A stretch of DNA of 29,708 nt. It comes from an uncultured Eggerthellaceae bacterium. GTDB taxonomy: Bacteria > Actinomycetota > Coriobacteriia > Coriobacteriales > Eggerthellaceae. The notes under the pieces were generated by a model that worked only from the letters and a program-made list of their open reading frames with translations, was not told the DNA's origin and searched no databases. Positions within the stretch are counted from its first letter, which is position 1. Each line of letters opens with the position of its first letter. Below, in pieces: positions 21,039-28,774 of the stretch. The position numbers were made by a program, and so were the translations under genes. The stretch is from positions 1 through 29,708 of the forward strand of contig CAJUPL010000022.1 of the NCBI GenBank assembly GCA_910588435.1. Direction: 5' to 3'.

Positions 21039-21433
21039 TGGAACCCTTCGCTAGCGTTGAGGAGTACGAGGCGCGCTACGGGGTCGCTGGTGACCCAGAG
21101 CTTCTGGCTGAGATCCTTCTAGATGCTACGCGCCTCATAGCCTCAGAGCTTGAACGGGCTGGGTTGCCTCTCGATGATGACGCGACGGCAGACAGGCGCA
21201 TGCAGGTCTGCCGCGCCATTTCCTTCCGCGCAATGGAGCAATCTGAGGAATCCCAGATTCCCTTTGGCGCCACGCAGTTCAGCCAGGGTGCAGGTGTCTA
21301 TACGCAATCCTGCACCCTTGGGAATCCTTACAGGGATATCTATCTCACCAAGGCCGAGAAGCGCCTGCTTGGGATAGGACGTTCGCGGATCATGTTCGTC
21401 ATGCCAGGAGGTGATGGCGATGAAGGCAGTTGA
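21038..21433 (+). CDS. Head-tail connector protein
   Basis: A 131-aa protein, GTG start overlapping the capsid stop by one base. FASVEEYEARYG at the start and the following helices (ELLAEILLDATRLIASELERAG) match the Gp15/Gp19/HK97 gp6-like adaptor family that sits below the portal. The end is glycine-rich. Position after the capsid fits. Confidence 0.82.
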   Translation: MEPFASVEEYEARYGVAGDPELLAEILLDATRLIASELERAGLPLDDDATADRRMQVCRAISFRAMEQSEESQIPFGATQFSQGAGVYTQSCTLGNPYRDIYLTKAEKRLLGIGRSRIMFVMPGGDGDEGS

Positions 21434-21752
21434 CGTCACGATCCTGAGGCCTGTAGAGATGGGTACGGATTCCATGAATGAACCTATCGTTGAGCTCAGA
21501 GAGGAGGCGAAGCCTGTTAGGGTCATCACCTCTCCTGGATCCAGCGCAGAGCTGGACGCCACGCGTCCGGATGGCGTTCGCGTTTCATGGACACTGCATT
21601 TCCCTAAGACCTACACGAATAGCTTGCGTGCGTGTCGTGTGAAGCTTTTCGGAATCGTGTACCGCGTCATAGGAGATCCTCAACCATATATGCCTGAGAA
21701 CACTCCAGGGATGTGGAACAGGCCTGTTGAAGTGGAGGCCGTAGATGGGTAG
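21420..21752 (+). CDS. Head closure protein
   Basis: A 110-aa protein; start chosen at ATG 21420, 8 bases after AGGAGG, while two upstream starts lie too close to or within that site. It is strand-rich (VDVTILRPVEM, RVSWTLHFPKTY, LFGIVYRVIGDPQPY), as in the Gp16/HK97 gp7-like stopper proteins. Overlaps neighbours on both sides, part of the connector operon. Family assignment is by position and fold pattern. Confidence 0.65.
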   Translation: MKAVDVTILRPVEMGTDSMNEPIVELREEAKPVRVITSPGSSAELDATRPDGVRVSWTLHFPKTYTNSLRACRVKLFGIVYRVIGDPQPYMPENTPGMWNRPVEVEAVDG

Positions 21753-22026
21753 CCAATTCCACTACACCATGGATATGGGTGGCGTTGCGGCTATCCTCAA
21801 ATCAGCGCCTGTCAAGGCAGAGCTTGATTCTCTGGCTGAATCCAAGGCTCAGGAGGCCAATAGGCGGATGCATTCATCCATGCCCAATACAAGGGGGCAT
21901 GATGGTTACAAAGCCGGGAAGGCTAAACCCCTCACTTTCACGGCGGTCTCTTCAGTCTATACAGGTAGCAGAGCGGCCATGAAGGATCAAGAGCGTCACC
22001 AGACCTTGAACGCCATCAATCACTAG
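21745..22026 (+). CDS. Tail completion/minor tail protein (HK97 gp10-like)
   Basis: A 93-aa protein overlapping the previous gene by 8 nt, GGAGG upstream. The first half is a helix (VAAILKSAPVKAELDSLAESKAQEANRRM) and the second half ends in a basic segment (KDQERHQTLNAIN). This matches the HK97 gp10-like tail completion proteins in order and type, though it is short. Confidence 0.6.
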   Translation: MGSQFHYTMDMGGVAAILKSAPVKAELDSLAESKAQEANRRMHSSMPNTRGHDGYKAGKAKPLTFTAVSSVYTGSRAAMKDQERHQTLNAINH

Positions 22027-22034
22027 GAGACCCT

Positions 22035-22400
22035 ATGGATACGCCTGAAGCGCAGTCATTCGTCATCGACTATCTCACGCGAACATTGCGCGACGACGGC
22101 ATTCCGGTAGCTGTGTCACGTCCGAATCCCGCGCCTGACCTCATGGTGACTGTAAGGCGAGAAGGTGGCGGAGCACTGGACGCTCATAGGGATGGGCCTG
22201 GCATTGGAATCTACTCTTGGGCCCCTACAGAGGCGAAGGCTGCAGCCTTGGCCAAGCGAGTCTCGAAGGCGATGCTACGGATTCCATATGAGCGTGGTGT
22301 GGCTAGAGTGGCCGAAGAGGCCTTGTACAGCGCGCCGGACCCTGAGAGCAGAGAGCCGCGATGGTACGGCTCATACACATTGACAACATATCAGATCTAA
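22035..22400 (+). CDS. Tail terminator protein
   Basis: A 121-aa protein with AGGAG upstream. An N-terminal helix (AQSFVIDYLTRTLRDDG), strands (PVAVSRPNPAPDLMVTVRRE), a second helix (EAKAAALAKRVSKAML) and a C-terminal strand (RWYGSYTLTTYQ) are the layout of siphovirus tail terminators, which cap the tail tube and join it to the head. Position before the major tail gene agrees. Confidence 0.75.
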   Translation: MDTPEAQSFVIDYLTRTLRDDGIPVAVSRPNPAPDLMVTVRREGGGALDAHRDGPGIGIYSWAPTEAKAAALAKRVSKAMLRIPYERGVARVAEEALYSAPDPESREPRWYGSYTLTTYQI

Positions 22401-22411
22401 GGAGGTCATGA

Positions 22412-23206
22412 ATGGCAGAAGAGCGAGAGAACAATCTAGGCCTTGCGCCTGATACGCTCGATCTCAATAGTGCGTTCGTATCAGTGGCGCAGCCCATCGA
22501 AGGCGGAGCTGCGTGGGTATGCTTCGATGAGAACCCGGTGTATCCGACCGATGCTGTCACGCCCATGTCGAGCATCCCGGGCTGGTACAGCCTAGGCGAG
22601 CTATCCACGAACGGTTTCACGGAGGCGAAGAGCGTGTCTTCCGACGCGAAGCGCGGATGGCACAACACCGTGCTGCTCACGAGCGAATCCGAGACCACTG
22701 AGACCTACAAGGCTGAGTTCTTGGAGTACGTGCGTGCGTCCGTTGCGATGCTGCGCTATGGCAAGGATAACGTCGATGTCAACGAGGATGGTTCTTGGAA
22801 GCATCTCAAGCATGGGTCGACTGGCAATCAGACCCCTGCGTTCGTGTTCGACGAGTTGGAATCCAACGGGCATCTGCACCGAACTCTGGTGAAGCGCGCG
22901 AGTGGCACTGAGTTCGACAATGTTGGACACGAGGTCGGAAACCTCATCTATTACGGCATGACGTTCACGGCGCTCGCGCCGAAGGGTGGCGGAGAGGCTA
23001 TTGAGGAGTGGCGTGCGAAGCCGGCTTCTGACAGTCCTTCTGAACCTGATGAGGATGCATCAGTTCCGGAATCCGTTAATTCCAACAGCACTACCGCAGA
23101 GCTTGAAGCGTATGCAAAGGCGCACGGGATCGATCTGTCAGGCTGCACCAACAATGCCGACAGGTATGCAGCCATCCAAGCGGCTGAGAGTCTAGGCGCT
23201 GAATAG
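22412..23206 (+). CDS. Major tail protein with C-terminal HeH/SAP-like tag
   Basis: A 264-aa protein with TAAGGAGGTCATGA before the ATG. GGAAWVCFDENPVYPTDAVTPMSSIPGW and GYNxF-type strands, with RRTLVKRASGTEFDNVGHEVG, fit the tail tube protein family. The C-terminal 75 residues (after a Ser/Pro/Glu-rich linker, SDSPSEPDEDASVPE) contain TTAELEAYAKAHGIDLSGC, closely similar to the module at the end of the major capsid protein. An adjustment of function in the tail tube surface is suggested, not proven. Confidence 0.88.
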   Translation: MAEERENNLGLAPDTLDLNSAFVSVAQPIEGGAAWVCFDENPVYPTDAVTPMSSIPGWYSLGELSTNGFTEAKSVSSDAKRGWHNTVLLTSESETTETYKAEFLEYVRASVAMLRYGKDNVDVNEDGSWKHLKHGSTGNQTPAFVFDELESNGHLHRTLVKRASGTEFDNVGHEVGNLIYYGMTFTALAPKGGGEAIEEWRAKPASDSPSEPDEDASVPESVNSNSTTAELEAYAKAHGIDLSGCTNNADRYAAIQAAESLGAE

Positions 23207-23230
23207 CGTCTTCTGCAAGCTTCGATGTTC

Positions 23231-23252
23231 AGGGCGCCTGCATGGGCGCCCT
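23231..23252 (+). terminator. Hairpin after major tail gene
   Basis: AGGGCGCC (23231-23238) and GGCGCCCT (23245-23252) form a perfect 8-bp stem with a 6-nt loop, between the major tail and chaperone genes. It is followed only by CTCTTAT, so it would at most reduce read-through and lower chaperone relative to tail-tube expression. Confidence 0.6.
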
Positions 23253-23272
23253 CTCTTATAGGAGGATAGGCT

Positions 23273-23659
23273 TTGAAAAGGGAAGTCCTTATGGCCATGG
23301 CGCCAGATGAGCTTGATGAGTATGCATCTATCATCGGCTTGAACACGAAGGGAATGGATAAGGTTGCTGAGAAGGTATCAGCGATCACCTCAAAGCGTGA
23401 GACCACCTGCGAGATGGTCTTGCTTGGGGCTGTGTTCTCAATACCTGTGCGCAATGTGCATGACAAGCGGTTCCAGGATGCCATCTCAGGCATCATGTCG
23501 GATGAGAAGGCAGAGACTGCTGCAAGGCTCGTTCTGGGTGATGAGCAGTGGGAGAGGCTCATCCAGCACGTAACGGATGATGATGGAGTCATCGACATCG
23601 ACGCGCTGGGATTGGCAGTGTCCAAGATCATCAACAATCCAGAACTAAAAAACTACTGA
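23273..23659 (+). CDS. Tail assembly chaperone (gpG-like)
   Basis: A 128-aa protein, TTG start with AGGAGG upstream. Helical, acidic; upstream of the tape measure and downstream of the tail tube, the fixed place of gpG-type chaperones. The last codons are CTA AAA AAC TAC TGA; ribosomes shifting at A AAA AAC make the longer gpGT-type product. Confidence 0.85.
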   Translation: MKREVLMAMAPDELDEYASIIGLNTKGMDKVAEKVSAITSKRETTCEMVLLGAVFSIPVRNVHDKRFQDAISGIMSDEKAETAARLVLGDEQWERLIQHVTDDDGVIDIDALGLAVSKIINNPELKNY

Positions 23660-23695
23660 CGCTCGCGCATCTGGAAGAGGGGCATCTGCGTGAGC
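23647..23695 (+). promoter_or_regulatory. Programmed -1 frameshift site
   Basis: The slippery heptamer A AAA AAC at 23647-23653 is in the correct phase of the upstream gene (CTA AAA AAC). Seven bases after it starts a stem, GCTCGCGCA (23661-23669) with TGCGTGAGC (23687-23695), 8 pairs plus a G-U and a 17-nt loop. Slipping back by one base opens the frame that runs to 24021 without a stop. Position, phase and spacing are those of tail-chaperone frameshifts in siphoviruses. Confidence 0.88.
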
Positions 23696-24021
23696 TCAGG
23701 CATGACTTCCGGAAGATCTATCACGTTGCTTATGACGATGTGCCCGTAGGCGAGGCGATAGATCTGGTGCTCACTTTGCCTGCAGGAAGCATGTATGCAG
23801 CTTCTAAGGATCCGTATCAAGCATGGACTGATGAGCGCCGCGCCCTGGCTGACATCCGCGACATCATGCGTGCGTGCCTTCGACGCCTTGGTGGGGATAG
23901 GTCAACCATCTCTCTGCCCTCTACATGGCGCCCAGAAGACGAAGCGCGAGCGCGAGCACAGCGCGAGAAGGCCAAAAGGACACAAAGCATTCTGACCGAG
24001 ACGAAGTGGGAGGCGGTGTAG
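23653..24021 (+). CDS. Frameshift extension of tail chaperone (gpGT-like)
   Basis: This frame adds 122 residues to the 127-residue N-terminal part if -1 slippage occurs at 23647-23653, giving about 249 aa. It begins LLTLAHLEEGHLREL just after the shift, contains DVPVGEAIDLV, and ends in a basic region ahead of ETKWEAV. It has no plausible start of its own at the junction; a GTG at 23740 exists but lacks a ribosome site. The extended product would bind the tape measure and recruit tail-tube subunits. It ends one base before the tape measure start. Confidence 0.85.
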   Translation, partial: LLTLAHLEEGHLRELRHDFRKIYHVAYDDVPVGEAIDLVLTLPAGSMYAASKDPYQAWTDERRALADIRDIMRACLRRLGGDRSTISLPSTWRPEDEARARAQREKAKRTQSILTETKWEAV

Positions 24022-26877
24022 ATGGCATCCATTGGCAAGGCATCCCTTACCATCGTCCCGAAATTCGACGGACTGGGCAGGTCTGTCACAAGCTATCTCA
24101 AGGGCATCGACACCTCATCTCCGGGCGTTTCGGGAGGAGAGCAGTACTCATCTGGATTTGAGAAGGGATCAAGAGGTCTCGTCAAATCCGGTGCCCTCAT
24201 GGGCATATTCGGCGAGGTCACCCGTAAGGCCCTTGATATGGTCACGGGCTCTGTGGATGCGGCCGTGTCTCGTTTGGATACCCTCAACAACTATCCACGC
24301 GTGATGGACTCGCTTGGCGTCTCATCTGAGGCTGCATCGGCATCCATCTCCATGATGTCCGATCATCTCACGGGTCTTCCAACTGCACTGAATGACATGG
24401 CATCCACCACGCAGGGGATATTCGCCATCACGAAGGACCTTGAGAAGTCTACTCAGGCTAGCCTTGCAGTGAACGATATGCTGCTTGCAGGTGGTCAATC
24501 TCAACAGGTCGTGAATGCGGCCATGGAACAATTCCGACAGATCCTCGCGAACGGCAAGCCTGAGCTAGAGGACTGGAAATCCCTAGTCAGCGCCGCTCCT
24601 GGCCAGATGGACCAGCTTGCGAAATCCATGATGGGTCCCACTGCCAGCGCCAATGATCTATACAGGGCGTTGGGAGGAGGCAAGGATGCCAACCCCATCT
24701 TCACGATGGACGAGCTGCTGGATGCTGTCATCAGGCTCGACCAAGAGGGTGGCGAGGGGTTCAAATCCTTCGAGGAGCAAGCACGCGCGGCTACAGGCGG
24801 CATAGCCACAGGCGCTGCCAACATGCAGACAGCTGTTGCGCGCGGCATAGCCAACGTGATGGACTCCATTGGAGCGGAGAACATCTCAGGTGCCCTATCT
24901 GACGTAGGTGGAGCTTTCGAAGATGGGCTTGGGGTCGTTGCAGATGTGGCGGGCGCTGCTGTTCCTGTGGTCAAGGACCTATCAGGGAATCTGCTTGAAG
25001 TGGCACCTGCGGCTATAGGCGCAGGTGTGGCTATAAGCGCCATATCCCATGCCGGCCCAGCCATTGAAGGTCTATCCAATACTGGAAAGTCGCTTGCTAA
25101 GTCATTCACGGCGTCATCCAAGACAGCGAATGTTCTGGGTGATGGGTTCCTGACCCTGGCTACGCACGCCAAGGAAGGCAGCAGAGCGCAAAGCGGATTG
25201 TTGTCCGTGGCCTCAAAGCTTGGATCTGTTTCGGCCGGGCCTCTTGCTGCAGGCATCGGAGTTGCGGCTTATGCAACCGTTCGCTTCGCGCAAGGGGCGA
25301 TGGATGCTGAGGAGCGTGAGCGCAAGTTCGAGGATGCAACCCTCAGCCTGTCTAGCGTAGTGGCTGACGCGAAGGGCTGGGATGGCTATGCAACGAAGAT
25401 AGATGCGGCGGGTCAAAGCGCGTCCAATGCAGCAATGTCAATGGAAGAACTGTCTGACTCCATCAAGAAGCACGCAGATGCGATGGCTCAGAACAAAGCC
25501 GAGGCTGAGACATCCATCAAAGAGCTTTCTTCCGCTCAGGCAACCATTGAGAGGTACACGGGTGCCACGAATCTCTCTGCTCAGGCTCAAGGCGAGCTTC
25601 AATATGCTCTTGGCGTTGTCAATGAGCAGTTCGGCCTATCTATCACTCAAGCTGATGTAATGGCCGGATCGTATACAGACGCTGAGGGAAACGTTCAGGA
25701 TCTGACAGCCTCTATCAATGAGCTAGTAGAAGCCAAGAAGCGTGAGATCAAGGCGGATGTGTATCAACAGAACCTCTCAGAGGCTTATGCCGCGCAAGCA
25801 GAAGCGTTGGAGGCGAAGAAGCAGGCATACCAGAACGTAGCGGATGCTGAGGAGCGGTATAGGCAAAACGCTGACCCGGAGATGGAGCGATTGCTCTGGG
25901 AGCAGATGCAGACTGCCAATGAAGAACTGGACAGGAAATCCCAGCTATATGACCAAGCATCCGACGCTGTAGGCGCTTACGAAGAGCAGCTTGCTGGCAC
26001 GATGGCTCAATCGAATGAGGCTGTAGCGGCTATGTCTGAGGCAATCACAGCATTCGGAGAGAACGTTGTGAATACCCTCGATATGAATGGGTATTCGCTT
26101 GACGTCTTGTCCATGAAGCTGGCTGATGCTGGCATCTCAACCGAAACATTGAACACCATAGGCTCTGAGAACTTCGCTGCCCTAGCGGCTAGCTGCGGTG
26201 GGAACATAGACGCCATGGTGGCCGCTATCGCGGGTTATAACACGGTGCCTCTCTTGGACAAGGACGGGCATGTGCAAGTGAGCTATGCCACCTTGCAGGA
26301 TGCCCAAGGCAACATCCTCATGTGGAACAACGACCACCTGGAAGACCTTGACGGCAACGCCATCGTGGATGACCGAGAGCTGGTGGATGCCCAAGGAAAT
26401 CTCTACACATGGAACGGCTCCACTCTCATGAATCATGAGGCAGATGCAGAGGTGGATGGCAATCTGCAGGAAGCGAATACGCTCAAGACCCAATGGAACA
26501 ACGGCGAGCTCTTGGATAAGTACGCAACGGCGTATATCACCATCCAGCAGAGCGGAAATGCCGCAGGGGGAATCAGGCTGAACGCTGCAGGCGGAGTTCG
26601 CTATCACGCTGATGGTGCGTTCATCGCCACCCGTGCCATGCCGCTGGACATCGTAGGTGAGGCAGGGGCTGAGGCTATCGTGCCGCTCACCAACAAGCAG
26701 TATTCTCAGCCGTTCGTTGATCTGCTGGCTGACGGGGTTGGTGAGCGTGATGCCCCACAGCTTGAGCGTTTGATAGCCATAGGACGCCGGATCGAGCGAC
26801 TCCTGCAAGTCATCTATACGAACCTTCCAGAAGGCATTGATGTCATGGAACTGAAGAGACTGGGGGTGGGAGCGTGA
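24022..26877 (+). CDS. Tail tape measure protein
   Basis: A 951-aa protein, the longest gene here, directly after the chaperones. N-terminal MASIGKASLTIVPKFDGLGR (the usual start of this class), a conserved region (YPRVMDSLGVSSEAASASISMM, GGQSQQVVNAAMEQFRQIL) shared by tape measure proteins. Residues about 300-430 are Ala/Gly/Val-rich and hydrophobic (VADVAGAAVPVVKDL; LAAGIGVAAYATVRFAQG), as expected of the part that meets the host membrane. Two coiled-coil helices follow (EELSDSIKKHADAMAQNKAEAET, QNLSEAYAAQAEALEAKKQAY), then aspartate-rich repeats (DGNAIVDDRELVDAQGN) and a final ADGAFIATRAMPLDIVGEAGAEAIVPL typical of the C-terminal end. Sets tail length. Confidence 0.95.
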   Translation: MASIGKASLTIVPKFDGLGRSVTSYLKGIDTSSPGVSGGEQYSSGFEKGSRGLVKSGALMGIFGEVTRKALDMVTGSVDAAVSRLDTLNNYPRVMDSLGVSSEAASASISMMSDHLTGLPTALNDMASTTQGIFAITKDLEKSTQASLAVNDMLLAGGQSQQVVNAAMEQFRQILANGKPELEDWKSLVSAAPGQMDQLAKSMMGPTASANDLYRALGGGKDANPIFTMDELLDAVIRLDQEGGEGFKSFEEQARAATGGIATGAANMQTAVARGIANVMDSIGAENISGALSDVGGAFEDGLGVVADVAGAAVPVVKDLSGNLLEVAPAAIGAGVAISAISHAGPAIEGLSNTGKSLAKSFTASSKTANVLGDGFLTLATHAKEGSRAQSGLLSVASKLGSVSAGPLAAGIGVAAYATVRFAQGAMDAEERERKFEDATLSLSSVVADAKGWDGYATKIDAAGQSASNAAMSMEELSDSIKKHADAMAQNKAEAETSIKELSSAQATIERYTGATNLSAQAQGELQYALGVVNEQFGLSITQADVMAGSYTDAEGNVQDLTASINELVEAKKREIKADVYQQNLSEAYAAQAEALEAKKQAYQNVADAEERYRQNADPEMERLLWEQMQTANEELDRKSQLYDQASDAVGAYEEQLAGTMAQSNEAVAAMSEAITAFGENVVNTLDMNGYSLDVLSMKLADAGISTETLNTIGSENFAALAASCGGNIDAMVAAIAGYNTVPLLDKDGHVQVSYATLQDAQGNILMWNNDHLEDLDGNAIVDDRELVDAQGNLYTWNGSTLMNHEADAEVDGNLQEANTLKTQWNNGELLDKYATAYITIQQSGNAAGGIRLNAAGGVRYHADGAFIATRAMPLDIVGEAGAEAIVPLTNKQYSQPFVDLLADGVGERDAPQLERLIAIGRRIERLLQVIYTNLPEGIDVMELKRLGVGA

Positions 26878-27713
26878 CAGTTGTCAAGTACGTCTCCCAC
26901 ACCGGGATAGAGTTCATTCTGGATGGTGCTCCTGGCATAGGCATGAGGCGAGGCGAGGTGCTTGATTGGGAGTATGACATCCAGGAACTCGGCGGCGCGA
27001 TAGACTGCCTTTATAGGGACACACGTGGATTTGATGGCAAGTTCTTCATAGGGCCAGATGGTGTCCTGACAGCATCTGAGCGACTGGATGCGCTTGTGAA
27101 TCTCACGGCGCTGGATGTTGGAGCCAACGAACCTGGAAAGCTCTATGTAGGAGAGTGGTTCGTTCCCGTTTACCTGATAGGCCTCGAGAAGGACTATGCA
27201 GACAGAGATGAGGTCTTCGAATGCACGGGAAGATTTGCGACCGATTCTCCACAATGGATGCGCGAGCGCAAAGTGGAATTCAGGCCTCGTAAGGATGCTA
27301 GCGGTGTTGACTATCCGCATGATCTTCCTCATGACTACTCGCCTTCCTGGTTCTCTGGTGCCGTCAAGAATGAGTCTCCTTTGCCTTGCGCTGTGCGCAT
27401 ATGCGTCGAAGGCCCTGCAGATGACTGGAGCGTGCGCATCGGGACGAATACCTACTCTTGCAAGAAGGCGCTCAAAGAGGGCGAGAGCTTGCTGATAGAC
27501 GGTCTGGCGGAAGAGATATGGTTCACAGATAACCTGGGCAATAGATCCAATGCCTTCAGCACGTGGGGAGGCATCTTCAAGGAAGGCTCTGGCTCATTCG
27601 TCTTCGAGCGCGTGCCTCCAGACTATTCTCCCATCTCCTGGGAGAACTGCGATGCTCTCTCCATCACGCTATGCGAGGTTCGTGATGAGTGGCTATGGGG
27701 AAGTGCGCTATGA
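26874..27713 (+). CDS. Distal tail protein
   Basis: A 279-aa protein, GTG start in GTGA overlap with the tape measure stop. The first about 130 residues are strand-rich (EFILDGAPGIGMRRGEVLDWEYDI; GKFFIGPDGVLTASERLDALVNL), and the rest is the galectin-like second half. This is the layout of Dit proteins that form the baseplate hub below the tail tube. It overlaps the next gene by an ATGA. Confidence 0.82.
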   Translation: MTVVKYVSHTGIEFILDGAPGIGMRRGEVLDWEYDIQELGGAIDCLYRDTRGFDGKFFIGPDGVLTASERLDALVNLTALDVGANEPGKLYVGEWFVPVYLIGLEKDYADRDEVFECTGRFATDSPQWMRERKVEFRPRKDASGVDYPHDLPHDYSPSWFSGAVKNESPLPCAVRICVEGPADDWSVRIGTNTYSCKKALKEGESLLIDGLAEEIWFTDNLGNRSNAFSTWGGIFKEGSGSFVFERVPPDYSPISWENCDALSITLCEVRDEWLWGSAL

Positions 27714-28774
27714 CGGCGCCAAGATTGCTATACACGGATACCTCATTCCGTGACATCGGCGTGACGCGAAGATACTCCCTCAAGCTCTCCTTTGGATGTC
27801 GCGGGAACAACTCGTTCTCGCTATCTACAGGAGCAGATCTTGAGCTATCCAAGAGGAGCCTTGCATATCTGCCAGGTACGGAACTGGGCGGCATCATCCG
27901 TGGCCCTGGATCAAGCGGTGATGGAAGGTCGTCCCATCGCGTGTACATGGGCACTACATGGGCTGGGATCTTAGATGAGCATTTCCTTTGCCCTGATGAG
28001 GGTGCGTCACATATCACGGTATCTGGGGATCTGGCCAACATAGTCGAGATGCTGTTATGCCGGGAAGGGCTAGATGAGCTCTTTGCTCCTGGCGATATCT
28101 CAGGTATCAGCGTACCTGCCATGCAGCTCGATCGCTTCTGCTCGCTCTATGAAGGCTTGCGGAGCATATATCGCGTGCTGGATTGCCGCCCAACCTTCAG
28201 GCGGGAATCCGCTGGAAAGACGCTCATAGGCTGTGCGTCACGTCAGTCTGTGGTCAGTGATGGCACGAATGCAACAAGCGGATTCACCATCCAGAGGCTC
28301 TATCCGGTGAATCACCTTGTGTGCTTGGGCAAGGGCGAGGGCGTGGATCGCATCGTGGTCCATCTCTTCGCGAATGCTCAGGGCTTTGTCTCCAGAGTCC
28401 AAACGCTGTTCGGTCTTGATGAGGTCGAGCGAAAGTATGACTTCTCTACAGCTGAAGAGGATGACCTCATAGAGCGCGGCACTGAGAAGCTCAAGGAGCT
28501 GCAGAAGTTCGTTGAAGTGGATGTGAAGGCCCCTGATGCAGGCAAGTATGGCATCGGAGATGCATTTGGGGTCCTAGACAAGGTGACAGGTGATGGTGTC
28601 TCTGCTCATGTGGAGCAGATAGATGTGACCGTTGAGAAGTCAGGCAAGCCTAGATACGCGTTCATCCTCGGGGATGCTGAGTTCGGAGTGCCAACACCCA
28701 AAGCATATGAGGCTGCATCCGTTTTCTTCGGAGGCGGTGCTGGAGTGCAACAAGGAAGGAGGATTGATGACTGA
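27710..28774 (+). CDS. Gp37-like siphovirus tail protein
   Basis: A 354-aa protein, start at ATG 27710 in ATGA overlap with Dit. Strand-rich start (LLYTDTSFRDIGVTRRYSLKLSFGCRGNNSF), and a Gly-Pro rich loop region around GPGSSGDGRSS. It matches the ReqiPepy6 Gp37-like tail protein family (PF14594), a hub or tail-associated protein. I see no clear peptidase active site. Confidence 0.75.
   Translation: MTAPRLLYTDTSFRDIGVTRRYSLKLSFGCRGNNSFSLSTGADLELSKRSLAYLPGTELGGIIRGPGSSGDGRSSHRVYMGTTWAGILDEHFLCPDEGASHITVSGDLANIVEMLLCREGLDELFAPGDISGISVPAMQLDRFCSLYEGLRSIYRVLDCRPTFRRESAGKTLIGCASRQSVVSDGTNATSGFTIQRLYPVNHLVCLGKGEGVDRIVVHLFANAQGFVSRVQTLFGLDEVERKYDFSTAEEDDLIERGTEKLKELQKFVEVDVKAPDAGKYGIGDAFGVLDKVTGDGVSAHVEQIDVTVEKSGKPRYAFILGDAEFGVPTPKAYEAASVFFGGGAGVQQGRRIDD

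Noticed and set aside
24501..25256. 251-aa minus-strand frame over the tape measure gene
   Set aside because: Antisense to a well-supported tape measure region and without domain or start signal; a shadow of the Ala/Gly-rich coding strand.
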